This document shows positions 1 through 8,653 of a stretch of 64,000 nucleotides of DNA, piece after piece. Positions within the stretch are counted from its first letter, which is position 1, and every line of letters begins with the position of its first letter. Location of the stretch: assembly GCA_002706765.1 (NCBI GenBank), contig PAJV01000078.1, positions 124,001 through 188,000 of the forward strand, written 5' to 3'. The position numbers and the translations under genes were made by a program. The stretch comes from Gimesia sp. (GTDB taxonomy: Bacteria > Planctomycetota > Planctomycetia > Planctomycetales > Planctomycetaceae). Under the pieces are notes generated by a model, which ran no database searches, was not told where the DNA came from, and saw nothing but the letters and a program-made list of their open reading frames with translations.

Positions 1-30
1 GGTTGCCACTCTGAGTTCGTAGGACCGACT

Positions 31-58
31 GCGGCCTGTTGACCGATCAACGGGCCGC
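31..58 (+). terminator. Hairpin ahead of sucD
   Basis: An 11-bp stem with one G:U pair and a 6-nt loop (gcggcc... pairing with ...ggccgc). No good T-run follows, so it could be a factor-independent terminator of the gene upstream (sucC would be expected) or only a structured spacer. No coding sequence is recognisable in bases 1-137. Confidence 0.4.
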
Positions 59-137
59 GATCATTTGACGTGGTTGTTTTGTAAAAAGCGATCTTTGCCT
101 TCATTCAAACACATATTTCCCGCAAGGGTGACAGATT

Positions 138-1016
138 ATGAGTATTTTAGTTACTGAAAAGACGCGCGTCATTTGCCAGGGGATCACTGGTAAGTCGGGG
201 CTGTTTCACAGCCAGCAGTGCCGCGAATATGGAACTCCCCTGCTGGGCGGAGTGACTCCCGGAAAAGGGGGAACCGAGGTCGATGGTTTTCCTGTTTTCA
301 ATACGGTGGAAGAAGCTGTTGAGAAAACCGGTGCCAACACCAGCCTGATCTTCGTGCCGCCCCCGTTCTGTGGCGAAGCGATCATGGAAGCCGCGGATGC
401 CGGCATAGAACTGATCATCGCGATCACCGAAGGCGTACCCGTGTTCGACATGGTGCGAGTGATGGATTATCTGAAAGGTAAAAACAGCCGCCTGATCGGC
501 CCGAACTGTCCTGGTGTGATTACACCGGGGATTGCCAAGATCGGGATCATGCCTGGTTATATTCATACGCCAGGTACCGTGGGGCTGATCAGCAAGAGTG
601 GAACTCTGACTTATGAAGCAGCCTGGCAGCTGGGTAATATCGGTCTGGGACAGAGCACGGCAGTGGGCATTGGTGGTGACCCGATTATCGGAACGACCTT
701 TATCGATCTGCTGGAGCTGTTCGAAAACGATCCGGCTACGGAATCGATCATGCTGATTGGTGAAATTGGTGGAACGGCGGAAATCGAAGCAGCCGAATAC
801 ATCAAGGAACATGTCACCAAGCCAGTAGCTGGTTTCATTGCCGGCAAGACTGCCCCTCCCGGAAAACGGATGGGTCACGCTGGCGCGATCATCAGTGGTG
901 GAAGCGGAACCGCGGATGAAAAGATTGCTGCTCTGGAAGCAGCCGGCGTTGTCGTGGCGGAAAGTCCCGCTGACATGGGTACGGCGATGAAGCGAGCGAT
1001 TGAAGCAGCAAAATAA
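138..1016 (+). CDS. sucD: Succinyl-CoA synthetase (ADP/GDP-forming), alpha subunit
   Basis: 292 aa, full length for the family. The N-terminal CoA-binding Rossmann domain begins with the nucleotide-binding motif around GITGKSG (residues 15-21). The C-terminal ligase domain carries the phosphohistidine loop MGHAGAII, with the catalytic histidine at about residue 247, followed by the GGSGTADEK segment. The enzyme works in the TCA cycle, interconverting succinyl-CoA and succinate with nucleotide phosphorylation, and needs the beta subunit SucC. The beta gene probably lies just left of the window, as sucCD is the usual order. A strong bidirectional terminator separates the gene from ndk. Confidence 0.97.
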   Translation: MSILVTEKTRVICQGITGKSGLFHSQQCREYGTPLLGGVTPGKGGTEVDGFPVFNTVEEAVEKTGANTSLIFVPPPFCGEAIMEAADAGIELIIAITEGVPVFDMVRVMDYLKGKNSRLIGPNCPGVITPGIAKIGIMPGYIHTPGTVGLISKSGTLTYEAAWQLGNIGLGQSTAVGIGGDPIIGTTFIDLLELFENDPATESIMLIGEIGGTAEIEAAEYIKEHVTKPVAGFIAGKTAPPGKRMGHAGAIISGGSGTADEKIAALEAAGVVVAESPADMGTAMKRAIEAAK

Positions 1017-1043
1017 GCTGCTTTCAGCTGAGAGTCAAAACAG

Positions 1044-1079
1044 AAAAAGGCCATCCTTAAATTCAGGATGGCCTTTTTT
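1044..1079. terminator. Bidirectional intrinsic terminator between sucD and ndk
   Basis: Near-perfect hairpin: aaaaaggccatcct pairs with aggatggccttttt across a 7-nt loop. It has an A-run on the left and a T-run on the right, so it can stop transcription from both convergent genes. Confidence 0.9.
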
Positions 1080-1107
1080 ATGGCTTCAAATATGTGGAGC
1101 GTCGAGA

Positions 1108-1575
1108 TTATTTCTCGTCGTCTGCACAGACCCAGTCACCCAGGGCAGTGCCGTATTCGATGAGTTCTTCAGACTTGAAGTAGATTTTGATTTCGCGGGT
1201 TGCAGCATCGGGGCCGTCGCTGCCATGCACCAGGTTCATCTGGCGACTGATACCGTAATCGCCGCGGATGGTTCCCGGGGCGGACTCACGACCATTGGTG
1301 GAACCCATCATGGAGCGGACAACGGAGATTGCTTCGGGGCCTTCGGCGACAATCGCGACGACGGGGCCGGCGGTGATGAATTCTTCCAACAGCGGGTAGA
1401 ATGGTTTTTCCACATGCTCTGCGTAATGCTCTGCTGCTAATTCTTTGGTGACCTGCAGCAGTTTGAGGCCGACGATTTTCAGACCCTTATTTTCGAAGCG
1501 GGTCAGAATTGTTCCTGCCAGGCGACGCTGAATTGCATCGGGTTTAATCAGAATCAGAGTTCGTTCGAGAGCCAT
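1108..1575 (-). CDS. ndk: Nucleoside diphosphate kinase
   Basis: 155 aa, the usual length. It starts with the family signature ERTLILIKPDA. The active-site motif NLVHGSD carries the phosphorylated histidine at about residue 117, preceded by the MMGSTN and GTIRGDY substrate-binding segments. It transfers the gamma phosphate from ATP to NDPs to balance nucleotide pools in the cytosol. It is convergent with sucD and shares the terminator at 1044-1079. The C-terminus (VCADDEK) is slightly longer than in the E. coli enzyme. Confidence 0.97.
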   Translation of the reverse strand: MALERTLILIKPDAIQRRLAGTILTRFENKGLKIVGLKLLQVTKELAAEHYAEHVEKPFYPLLEEFITAGPVVAIVAEGPEAISVVRSMMGSTNGRESAPGTIRGDYGISRQMNLVHGSDGPDAATREIKIYFKSEELIEYGTALGDWVCADDEK

Positions 1576-1793
1576 GTGGGTTTCTTTCTATCTTGTCAGT
1601 TGTCTGTAAAAAGGAGCGGGATCAGATTATGTTCCTGCCTGTCTGTGTATTTGTGGATTGATGTTGTCTCAAAATTTGTATCTGCAGGGGCTGGTGAGTC
1701 TCGATTGAACGGATCTTCTACGCCTGATGGAAGTGAATTGAAATGAAATTCAGCAATCATTTCAACCCTGATTCCGATGAATCATACGAGGGA

Positions 1794-2972
1794 TCAGGAA
1801 GAAACACGTTCCTGACTGATGCTTTCAAAAAACTGCTGGAACAGATAATGGCTGTCGTGCGGGCCAGCAGAGGCTTCGGGGTGATATTGCACGCTGAAAG
1901 CCGGGTGTGTTTTGTGGCGTAACCCGGCGACGGTGTTGTCATTCATATTGATATGAGTGATTTCCACATCATCGGGTTTTGATTCCGGATCGATGGCAAA
2001 GCCGTGGTTCTGCGAAGTGATTTCGACCTGACCGGTGGCGTAATTGATTACCGGCTGGTTGGCACCACGGTGACCGAATTTCAGCTTGAAGGTTTTGCAT
2101 CCACAGGCCAGACCCAGCAGTTGATGACCGAGGCAGATGCCGAAGATCGGGACCTGGCCGAGCAGTTCGCGGATGGTATCGATGGCATAAGTCAGCGGTT
2201 CCGGATCTCCCGGGCCATTCGAAAGAAAGACGCCATCGGGATTGAGTTCCATGACTTCCGCTGCGGTGCAGTTGCCGGGAAGCACGGTGACTTTACATCC
2301 CAGTTGTTTCAGGTGACGGGGAATATTCCACTTCATGCCATAATCGATGGCGATGATGTGGTAAGCACACTCGGCAGCCAGATCCTCTTCGGAAAGCGTC
2401 GCGATATTTTTACCCGAGAAGGAATGTGTGGAACTGCTGTGGGCCAGGGGATGCAGTGCTTCATTCCATTCGGATGCTGCTTTGGGAATGACTTTGCTGA
2501 CCAGGTCCTGTCCGACGAGTTGCGGGCTGCTTTGAGCTTTGCTGACGAGAGATTCATCGTCGAGATCTGTTGTGGAAAGCACACCGGTCATGGCTCCGCT
2601 GGTACGGATTCTTCGAACCAGGGCGCGGGTATCGATGCCCTGCAGTCCGATGACGCCGGCAGCTTTGAGATATTCATCCAGGGTCTGAGTTGAACGGTAA
2701 TTGCTGGGGATTTCGCAGAGTTCACGAACGATGAAACCCTGTAAGGCGATGCCCCCGGATTCTACATCTTCCGGGACGATCCCGTAATTACCGATCTGCG
2801 GATAGGTCATGGTGACGATCTGGCCGCAATAGGAGGGGTCTGTCAGGATTTCCTGGTAGCCGGTCATGCTCGTGTTGAACACAACTTCACCGTGGACTTC
2901 GCCGTCCGCTCCAAAGGCCGTCCCTGTGAATACACTACCATCGGCAAGGGCTAATTTCGCTGTTTTCTGCAT
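1794..2972 (-). CDS. carA: Carbamoyl-phosphate synthase small subunit
   Basis: 392 aa, full length. The N-terminal CPSase small-chain domain (ADGSVFTGTAFGA ... FNTSMTGYQEILTDPSY) is followed by a class I glutamine amidotransferase domain from about residue 205. The nucleophile is C280 in FGICLGHQ, with H364 and E366 in HPEAS completing the triad. It hydrolyses glutamine and passes ammonia to CarB for arginine and pyrimidine synthesis. carB is not in the window, so the two subunits are not adjacent here. The start was chosen because MQKTAKLALADGS matches the family N-terminus. Confidence 0.97.
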   Translation of the reverse strand: MQKTAKLALADGSVFTGTAFGADGEVHGEVVFNTSMTGYQEILTDPSYCGQIVTMTYPQIGNYGIVPEDVESGGIALQGFIVRELCEIPSNYRSTQTLDEYLKAAGVIGLQGIDTRALVRRIRTSGAMTGVLSTTDLDDESLVSKAQSSPQLVGQDLVSKVIPKAASEWNEALHPLAHSSSTHSFSGKNIATLSEEDLAAECAYHIIAIDYGMKWNIPRHLKQLGCKVTVLPGNCTAAEVMELNPDGVFLSNGPGDPEPLTYAIDTIRELLGQVPIFGICLGHQLLGLACGCKTFKLKFGHRGANQPVINYATGQVEITSQNHGFAIDPESKPDDVEITHINMNDNTVAGLRHKTHPAFSVQYHPEASAGPHDSHYLFQQFFESISQERVSS

Positions 2973-3042
2973 TGTTTTTACTGATCTCGAGACCTGGAAG
3001 AAATCTGGTTAAATCTGTTATGTTCTATCAAAGATAGGCGCA

Positions 3043-3078
3043 AATAAAAAGAGACCGACTGTATCAGGTCGGCCTCTT
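3043..3078 (-). terminator. Intrinsic terminator downstream of the ArsR-type regulator
   Basis: On the minus strand a hairpin (gaggccgac / gtcggtctc, one mismatch, 8-nt loop) is followed by ctttttattt. It lies about 125 bp past the stop of the regulator and just upstream of carA, so it probably keeps carA transcription separate. Confidence 0.7.
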
Positions 3079-3203
3079 CGGTGGATTTTTCAGAATTGCG
3101 GCTGTCCAGCCCGTGTCCAGGTTTACGACAGCGTCTCTCAGGCCATCAGGCCGAGTATTAGTGTTCGAGAGATGCTAAGGTAAAATGTGACTCGTTCTGG
3201 AAA

Positions 3204-3599
3204 TCAGCTTACATTTTGTGTCAGTGTGAAATGGTCGATCCGAATGATATTTTCATCGGGATCATTAAAGCTGTTGAATAGTTCTCCCATAATGGAATGG
3301 AAGTGTTCACGGCAGATGGAATAGAAATTGTGCTTGCCATCTCGTCGTGCTTCGATCAGTCCAGCATCTCGCAGCAGTGCAAGATGATGGCTGACAGCAG
3401 GTTGACTCTGATTGAGCCGTTCGCATAATGCAGTTACGAATAATTCTTCTTCCTGAGCCAGGTAAAGCATAATTCGCAGTCGTGTCTCGTCAGACAGCAA
3501 CTTAAAGACCTTGACCAGATTCTTCTCAAGATGATCTGGAAGAGTGGGGAATCGCTGTGTCGTTCCTTCTTGGGGCGGATCCACAAGGTTTGTGGCCAT
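3204..3599 (-). CDS. ArsR-family winged-helix transcription regulator
   Basis: 131 aa. A winged-helix domain spans about residues 25-105. The recognition helix region reads LNQSQPAVSHHLALLRDAGLI and the wing ARRDGKHNFYSI. The cysteine pair typical of the ArsR/SmtB metal site (ELCVC) is absent; the segment reads ELFVTALC, so metal sensing by that site is unlikely. The start is set at MATNLVDPP because AAAGGA lies about 10 nt upstream; a 34-residue upstream extension in frame looks untranslated. The target genes are not evident from the neighbourhood. Confidence 0.85.
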   Translation of the reverse strand: MATNLVDPPQEGTTQRFPTLPDHLEKNLVKVFKLLSDETRLRIMLYLAQEEELFVTALCERLNQSQPAVSHHLALLRDAGLIEARRDGKHNFYSICREHFHSIMGELFNSFNDPDENIIRIDHFTLTQNVS

Positions 3600-4043
3600 A
3601 TTACTAGTTTCCTTTTTTAAATTCATGCAAAAAAGCTCATTTTCAACCGTCGTTCTTTTCAACGACCGGCCTGTGGGGCATAATCTGTTCGTTCCGCTCA
3701 CAAGTCAAGTGGGGGGAATGAATCTCAAAAAAACAAGCAGCCAACCGCTGGCCATACCAACTATACAACATTGTGGCCCTAAATCGCCTGTAATACATGG
3801 CGCGCAGATCTAAGCTGAATTACTTACTCAACTACTTGTATTATTTGCCAGACAGGCGAAAGATGTGATATGAGGAAGTCGCTTCGCGGTCCTGTCGACT
3901 GCGAAGAACGCTCCCTTAATTCGATGGCAATTATGGTAGTGCTCTCCCCGATCGTCAACTAGTATTTATCCAGTTTATCTAATTATTCGCGAAAAAGCAT
4001 GCGATTCGTCTGCTTAAGTGTTTTTTAAATATGGAGTTATGTC
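3600..4043. other. Intergenic region between ArsR-type regulator and SDR gene
   Basis: About 440 bp with no convincing gene. It must hold the divergent promoters for the regulator and the SDR gene. I see no strong palindrome. A short plus-strand frame here (ending at 3813) lacks composition or homology support. Confidence 0.5.
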
Positions 4044-4814
4044 GTGTCTGTATCTTCGTTCTGTAATCTCACGGGCAAGAAAGCTCTGGTCACCGGTTCT
4101 TCAAGTGGGATTGGAAAAGCAATCGCAATCGAGCTGGCAGAAGCAGGTGCGGATGTGCTGATTCATTATCGGAAATCAGCAGAGGCGGCTGAAGCGGTTG
4201 CCAGCGAGATACAGAAACTGGGTCGACATTCGGAAACATTATCTGCTGATCTGGCCTGTCTGGAAAGCTATGAATCTTTTATTGAGCAGGCTTTTCAGAT
4301 CTGGGGCCAGCTGGACATTTGGGTAAACAATGCAGGCGTCGATTTATTGACCGGCAGTGAAGCGAAGCTCGACTATGATCAGAAACTGGAAAAGCTGCTC
4401 GACGTGGATGTTCGGGGAACCGTTTTATTATCTCGAGAAGCCGGTCAGCGCATGCAGCAGCAGGGGAGCGGGTGCATTCTGAATATTGGCTGGGATCAGT
4501 CAGACCGGGGCATGGAAGGCGCCAGTGGTGAATTATTTTCCACCAGCAAGAATGCCATCATGGGCTTCAGTCGATCTCTGGCAGTATCGCTGGCCCCCCA
4601 GGTGCGAGTGAACTGTATTGCACCCGGCTGGATTCTCACAGCCTGGGGTGAAGCCGCCAGCGAAGTCTGGCAGGAACGTGTCAAACGAGAAACCCCCATG
4701 CAGTGTTGGGGAACGCCGGAAGATATCGCGAAAATGGCCCGCTATTTGTGTAGTGATGAAGCGGCTTATATCACCGGCCAGGTGATCAACGTCAACGGGG
4801 GGGCCGTGCGTTAG
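4044..4814 (+). CDS. SDR-family protein with catalytic Tyr replaced by Phe
   Basis: 256 aa, classical SDR length. The cofactor motif TGSSSGIG (about residues 17-24) and NNAG (95-98) are intact. At the active site, where YxxxK is expected, the sequence reads F165-S-T-S-K169, so the proton-donating tyrosine is missing. The segment before it (NIGWDQSDRG) also lacks the usual ISS serine context. The C-terminal NVNGG motif is present. It binds a dinucleotide by family rule, but normal dehydrogenase chemistry is doubtful. It could be a non-catalytic or altered-chemistry SDR. It stands alone on its strand. Confidence 0.85.
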   Translation: MSVSSFCNLTGKKALVTGSSSGIGKAIAIELAEAGADVLIHYRKSAEAAEAVASEIQKLGRHSETLSADLACLESYESFIEQAFQIWGQLDIWVNNAGVDLLTGSEAKLDYDQKLEKLLDVDVRGTVLLSREAGQRMQQQGSGCILNIGWDQSDRGMEGASGELFSTSKNAIMGFSRSLAVSLAPQVRVNCIAPGWILTAWGEAASEVWQERVKRETPMQCWGTPEDIAKMARYLCSDEAAYITGQVINVNGGAVR

Positions 4815-4977
4815 ATCGCATTTCAATCTGACGAACGATGCGATCCTGCTTCCGGCAGCAGAGAGGCAATCAGGTTTCGGAATTCCTGTATTGTCATCAG
4901 GTCTGCCAGGTCGTTGGGGCATTCCTTGAGGTGGTGATATAAACTCAAGGGGTGCTCAAGGCCGTTTCCATCGCTGG

Positions 4978-5889
4978 TTACTGTTTCGGCTCGATATAAC
5001 CCAGCGAAGTCAGAAACTGATCCAGCTTTTTAATTGTGGAGTGGTAGTTGTCTTCGCTGTTTTTGCGGAGATTAAAGAAGCCATGACCTTCCCCCTCGTA
5101 AGCGACCAGCTCACAGCGATTGTCATTTTGTTTCATTTTTTCTGTGAAGCGTTCGACATTTTCGAACAGCACGGTTTTGTCAGCCGTTCCATGAAAAATG
5201 ATGGTAGGCGGCGTCCCTTTATTAATAAAATGGATCGGCGAAATTTCCCTGCAGCGTTTTCCCAGCTGCGAGGGGCCGCCTTTCCAGCCTGTTTCCGTAG
5301 TATCGACGACCGGATTGAAAAGGACCATCGCATTGGGGACAGAAGAGATCTTTTTGTTTTCAGCAGGCTCTTCAAATCCGATGACGGTGCCCGTGCAGGC
5401 GGCGACATGTCCACCGGCGGAACCGCCTCCGGCTGCAATTCGTTGAGGATCCACTCCCAGCTCGCTGGCATGTTCACGAATCCAGCGGACCGCGGATTTC
5501 CCATCAGCCACACATTCAAAAGGCGTGGTATCGTGTTTGGATTTAATGCGATATTCAGCAGTGCAGGCGACCATGCCTTTCGAAGCCAGGTGTTTGCAGT
5601 GTGGTTCAAACTGGCCGGGATTACCATTCTTCCAGCCGCCACCAAAAAAGAAAACGATGGCAGGACGGGTGTCGCTGGCTTTCCAGTCGGCGGGTTTGTA
5701 GATATTCAGATGCAGATCACCCTGGTCCGTTTTTTTATAAACTTTGTATTCCGCGCCCGGCAAGGGTTTCCAGGCGTTCTTTTTTGCTGATGGTTTTTTA
5801 TCCGCGGCGGATAATGATGTCAGGGGTGACAGACTGGAAACAGTTGCCAGAAGAATCAGGATGAATGCTTTTGGAATGAGGAAGTTCAT
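4978..5889 (-). CDS. Secreted alpha/beta-hydrolase esterase (BD-FAE/lipase-like)
   Basis: 303 aa. A signal peptide occupies about residues 1-29 (hydrophobic core FILILLATVSSLSPL, cleavage near LSAAD). The oxyanion segment reads FFGGGWKNG. The nucleophile elbow is GGGSAGGH with S157, the acid is D237 in HGTADK and the base is H269 in GEGHGFF, so the triad is complete. This fits the carboxylesterase / feruloyl-esterase-like group that deacylates plant or algal polysaccharides. It is divergent from the SASA-type esterase at 6011, which suggests a shared role in removing acyl groups from glycans. Confidence 0.88.
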   Translation of the reverse strand: MNFLIPKAFILILLATVSSLSPLTSLSAADKKPSAKKNAWKPLPGAEYKVYKKTDQGDLHLNIYKPADWKASDTRPAIVFFFGGGWKNGNPGQFEPHCKHLASKGMVACTAEYRIKSKHDTTPFECVADGKSAVRWIREHASELGVDPQRIAAGGGSAGGHVAACTGTVIGFEEPAENKKISSVPNAMVLFNPVVDTTETGWKGGPSQLGKRCREISPIHFINKGTPPTIIFHGTADKTVLFENVERFTEKMKQNDNRCELVAYEGEGHGFFNLRKNSEDNYHSTIKKLDQFLTSLGYIEPKQ

Positions 5890-6010
5890 GGCGCGACGCT
5901 TCTTTCATGAAAAACAGAAACCGTATACTTGAGTTGGAATTATGTCTGACTCTATAGTAAAAGAAATGCTGATGAATTTGTCTCTTCTTTTTGTGTGGGA
6001 ATCCTGAAAA

Positions 6011-6808
6011 ATGAAAATTAAATGGTTGTTGAATCTGACGCTGTGTCTGGGAATGTCTGCTGTATTATCGCCAATGCTGGCTGCTGACAAAACAGTTGAA
6101 CTGCCGGAGAAAGAAAAGTTTCATATCTATCTGCTGATCGGGCAGTCCAATATGGCGGGGCGGGGAAAAGTCGACCCTGCCACAAACAAAGCGCATCCCC
6201 GGGTGTTGAAACTCGACAAAGCCGGGAACTGGGTGCCTGCGACCGACCCGTTGCATTTCGATAAACCGAAAATCGCAGGAGTGGGACCGGGCTCCGGTTT
6301 TGGGCCCGTGATCGCAGAGGCATCTCCTGAAGTGACCATTGGATTGATTCCCGCTGCGGTCGGAGGAACCCCGCTCAGTCGCTGGGTCAAGGGGGGCGAT
6401 CTTTATGAGCGTGCGGTCAAGCTGGCAAAAGAGAACCAGAAAAAAGGTGTAATCAAAGGCGCCATCTGGCATCAGGGAGAAGGCGATTCTTCAAAACCAG
6501 AACTGTATAACAGCTATCAGAAACGATTGGCCGGGATGATCGCGGATCTGCGAACTGATCTGGGAGAGCCTGAAATGCCTTTCGTGATGGGAGAGCTGGG
6601 AGAATTCTTCACGCGCGAGGGGGCACCGACCGTCAATCAGGCATTACATGGGATCACAAAAGAAGTCCCTGCGACGGCTGTGGCTTCATCGAAAGGATTA
6701 CCTGCGAAAAGTGACCAGGTGCATTTCAATGCAGACTCTGAACGGGAGTTTGGAAAACGTTATGCTGCGCAGATGCTGAAGTTACAAAAACAAGCATCAG
6801 AGAAATAG
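6011..6808 (+). CDS. Secreted SASA-family carbohydrate esterase
   Basis: 265 aa. An N-terminal signal peptide (about residues 1-25) precedes the SGNH-like SASA domain. The nucleophile motif is GQSNMAG (S46). A conserved HQGEGD lies at about 154-159, and the DQVHF motif near residue 238 supplies the catalytic Asp/His. Family members remove O-acetyl groups from sialic acids or xylan; the substrate cannot be told here. It is divergent from the esterase at 4978-5889, with about 120 bp between the two starts. Confidence 0.88.
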   Translation: MKIKWLLNLTLCLGMSAVLSPMLAADKTVELPEKEKFHIYLLIGQSNMAGRGKVDPATNKAHPRVLKLDKAGNWVPATDPLHFDKPKIAGVGPGSGFGPVIAEASPEVTIGLIPAAVGGTPLSRWVKGGDLYERAVKLAKENQKKGVIKGAIWHQGEGDSSKPELYNSYQKRLAGMIADLRTDLGEPEMPFVMGELGEFFTREGAPTVNQALHGITKEVPATAVASSKGLPAKSDQVHFNADSEREFGKRYAAQMLKLQKQASEK

Positions 6809-6825
6809 ATGTTTATAAATTGTTC

Positions 6826-6860
6826 TCAGGTGACCCTGAATGGAATTCGGGGTCACCTGA
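6826..6860 (+). terminator. Long hairpin downstream of the SASA-type esterase
   Basis: A 15-bp stem with one G:U pair (tcaggtgaccctgaa with ttcggggtcacctga) and a 5-nt loop starts 18 nt after the stop codon. There is no T-run, so termination may be weak. It may instead be an extragenic palindromic repeat, as the adjacent DNA also contains repeats. Confidence 0.5.
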
Positions 6861-6884
6861 ATATTGCAGGCGTGCATGAGCATG

Positions 6885-6925
6885 GGATGGTACCGGATGC
6901 AATCCGGTACGAGCGCAGCGAGCAG
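6885..6925 (+). repeat. Dispersed intergenic repeat, copy 1
   Basis: A 41-bp unit that matches 14070-14110 (opposite strand) at 35 of 41 positions, with the last 21 bases identical (core cggtacgagcgcagcgagca). It contains a 9-bp palindromic arm pair (gtaccggat / atccggtac). It lies in a 289-bp gene-free gap (6809-7097) that also holds ggattgcatccg near 7060. Confidence 0.7.
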
Positions 6926-7097
6926 GAGGTCCCAGCTACAGCGATTGGTACAAGGCAATGCCGCCCGCCTCTTCAGTTCAGAAAATGAGGATCGTTCTCT
7001 CACCAGGCATTACCAACACTGCCACCTCCTGTTGTCTCCGACAACCCCGGATTGCATCCGAGGTCACCCGAAATTTATTGATCATCCTGATTAAGAA

Positions 7098-8573
7098 TCA
7101 GGCCAGGATTTCCTGAACGGGGCTGTGATCTTCTACGCCCGTCAGTCTCTGGTCGAGTCCCTGGAATTTATAGGTGAGTTTTTTGTGATCGATGCCCAGG
7201 CACTTGAGAATCGTGGCGTTGAACTCATGAATGTGAACGGGGTTTTCGGTGATGTTGTAGCTGAAATCATCGGTTGTGCCATGCACGATTCCTTTTTTGA
7301 TTCCGCCGCCCGCCATCCAGATACTGAAGCAGCGCGGATGATGATCGCGCCCGTAATTTTCGCGTGTCAGTTTTCCCTGGCAGTAAACAGTGCGCCCGAA
7401 TTCACCGCCCCAGACAACGAGTGTATCATCGAGCATGCCCCGCTGTTTCAGATCTTTGACCAGAGCGGCAGCGGGCTGGTCAATGTCTTTGCACTGCTTA
7501 GGCAGGTCACCGGCGATGTTGGCGTGCTGGTCCCAGCCTCGGTGGAAGATCTGAGAGAAACGGACCCCTCGTTCCGCCATGCGGCGTGCGAGCAGGCAGT
7601 GATAGGCGAACGTTCCCGGCTTGTGAACTTCAGGGCCGTACATGTCGAGGGTGGCTTTGGTCTCTTTGGAGATGTCGGTCAGTTCCGGTACCGAGGTCTG
7701 CATGCGGAAGGCCATTTCATACTGCGAAATCCGGGTCTGAATTTCCGGATCGCCGATCTGGTCGAATTCGTTCTGATTCATCTCTGCCAGAGTATCGAGC
7801 ATCCGCCTGCGCAGCTTGGAAGGGACACCTGGAGGGTTGGAGAGAAACAGCACGGGATCACCTTTGGATCTTAATGAGACCCCGGCATATTTACTGGCGA
7901 GGAAGCCGCTGCCCCAGAGTCGATTGTAAAGTGCCTGTGCCTGTTGACGTCCGGACCAGGTGGAAGTCAGTACGACGAAGGAAGGCAGGTTTTCATTCAT
8001 GGAACCCAGGCCATAGCTCAACCAGGAACCCAGGCTGGCGCGACCGGGCAACTGATTGCCGGTGCAGATGTAGGTGATGGCGGGATCATGATTGATGGCT
8101 TCCGTCCAGAGTGAACGGACGATGGAAATATCTTTCACGATACCTGCGGTATGCGGCAGCAGTTCGCTGACCCAGGCACCATCGCCGCCGTTATCGTATT
8201 TCTGAAACTTGAATTTGGAGGGAGCAAGCGGAAATCGGGACTGCCCTGACGTCATGGTCGTCAGTCGCTGACCTTTACGGACTTCTTCCGGCAGATCTTT
8301 ATCGAAGAGTTCATCCAGTTTGGGTTTGTAGTCGAGTGTATCAAGCTGGGAGGGAGAGCCCGCCATGAACAGGTAGATCGCCTGTTTGGCTTTGGGAGCA
8401 AAATGGGGAACCCCCGGCAGTCCGCCGGTTGCTTTCATTTCCGGAGTCGCTGCCTGCAGGGGCAGCCGTCCCGATTCCAGCGAAGCGAGGGCAGCAGTAC
8501 CCAGGCCTAAACCGCCGGTTTTGAAAAAGTGACGGCGTGTAATTTGTGAGAGTCGTTCCTGAATGGGATTCAT
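7098..8573 (-). CDS. DUF1501 protein, Tat-exported
   Basis: 491 aa. The N-terminus has a twin-arginine signal ([14 protein letters not shown], residues 12-25). The body is the DUF1501 sulfatase-like fold typical of planctomycetes, with [18 protein letters not shown]-type N-terminal and GEFGRT and DHHP C-terminal segments. The biochemical activity is unproven; the alkaline-phosphatase-like fold suggests a hydrolase. It lies 80 bp downstream of the PSD1 protein on the same strand. These two families form a conserved operon, probably a secreted or periplasmic degradation system. Confidence 0.92.
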   Translation of the reverse strand: MNPIQERLSQITRRHFFKTGGLGLGTAALASLESGRLPLQAATPEMKATGGLPGVPHFAPKAKQAIYLFMAGSPSQLDTLDYKPKLDELFDKDLPEEVRKGQRLTTMTSGQSRFPLAPSKFKFQKYDNGGDGAWVSELLPHTAGIVKDISIVRSLWTEAINHDPAITYICTGNQLPGRASLGSWLSYGLGSMNENLPSFVVLTSTWSGRQQAQALYNRLWGSGFLASKYAGVSLRSKGDPVLFLSNPPGVPSKLRRRMLDTLAEMNQNEFDQIGDPEIQTRISQYEMAFRMQTSVPELTDISKETKATLDMYGPEVHKPGTFAYHCLLARRMAERGVRFSQIFHRGWDQHANIAGDLPKQCKDIDQPAAALVKDLKQRGMLDDTLVVWGGEFGRTVYCQGKLTRENYGRDHHPRCFSIWMAGGGIKKGIVHGTTDDFSYNITENPVHIHEFNATILKCLGIDHKKLTYKFQGLDQRLTGVEDHSPVQEILA

Positions 8574-8653
8574 GACTTTACCTTTAGTTCTGTTTCGTTC
8601 TCAACCGGATTATGTAATTGTCAGATACTCAACTCAGATTTCGTTTTGAAACC

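Noticed and set aside
147-878. 243-residue open frame antisense to sucD
   Set aside because: Fully inside sucD, a certain gene; no homology, and long antisense frames are usual at this base composition.
2004-2693. 229-residue plus-strand frame
   Set aside because: Antisense shadow of carA.
3544-3813. 89-residue plus-strand frame
   Set aside because: Antisense to the ArsR start and then intergenic; no ribosome-binding site or motif.
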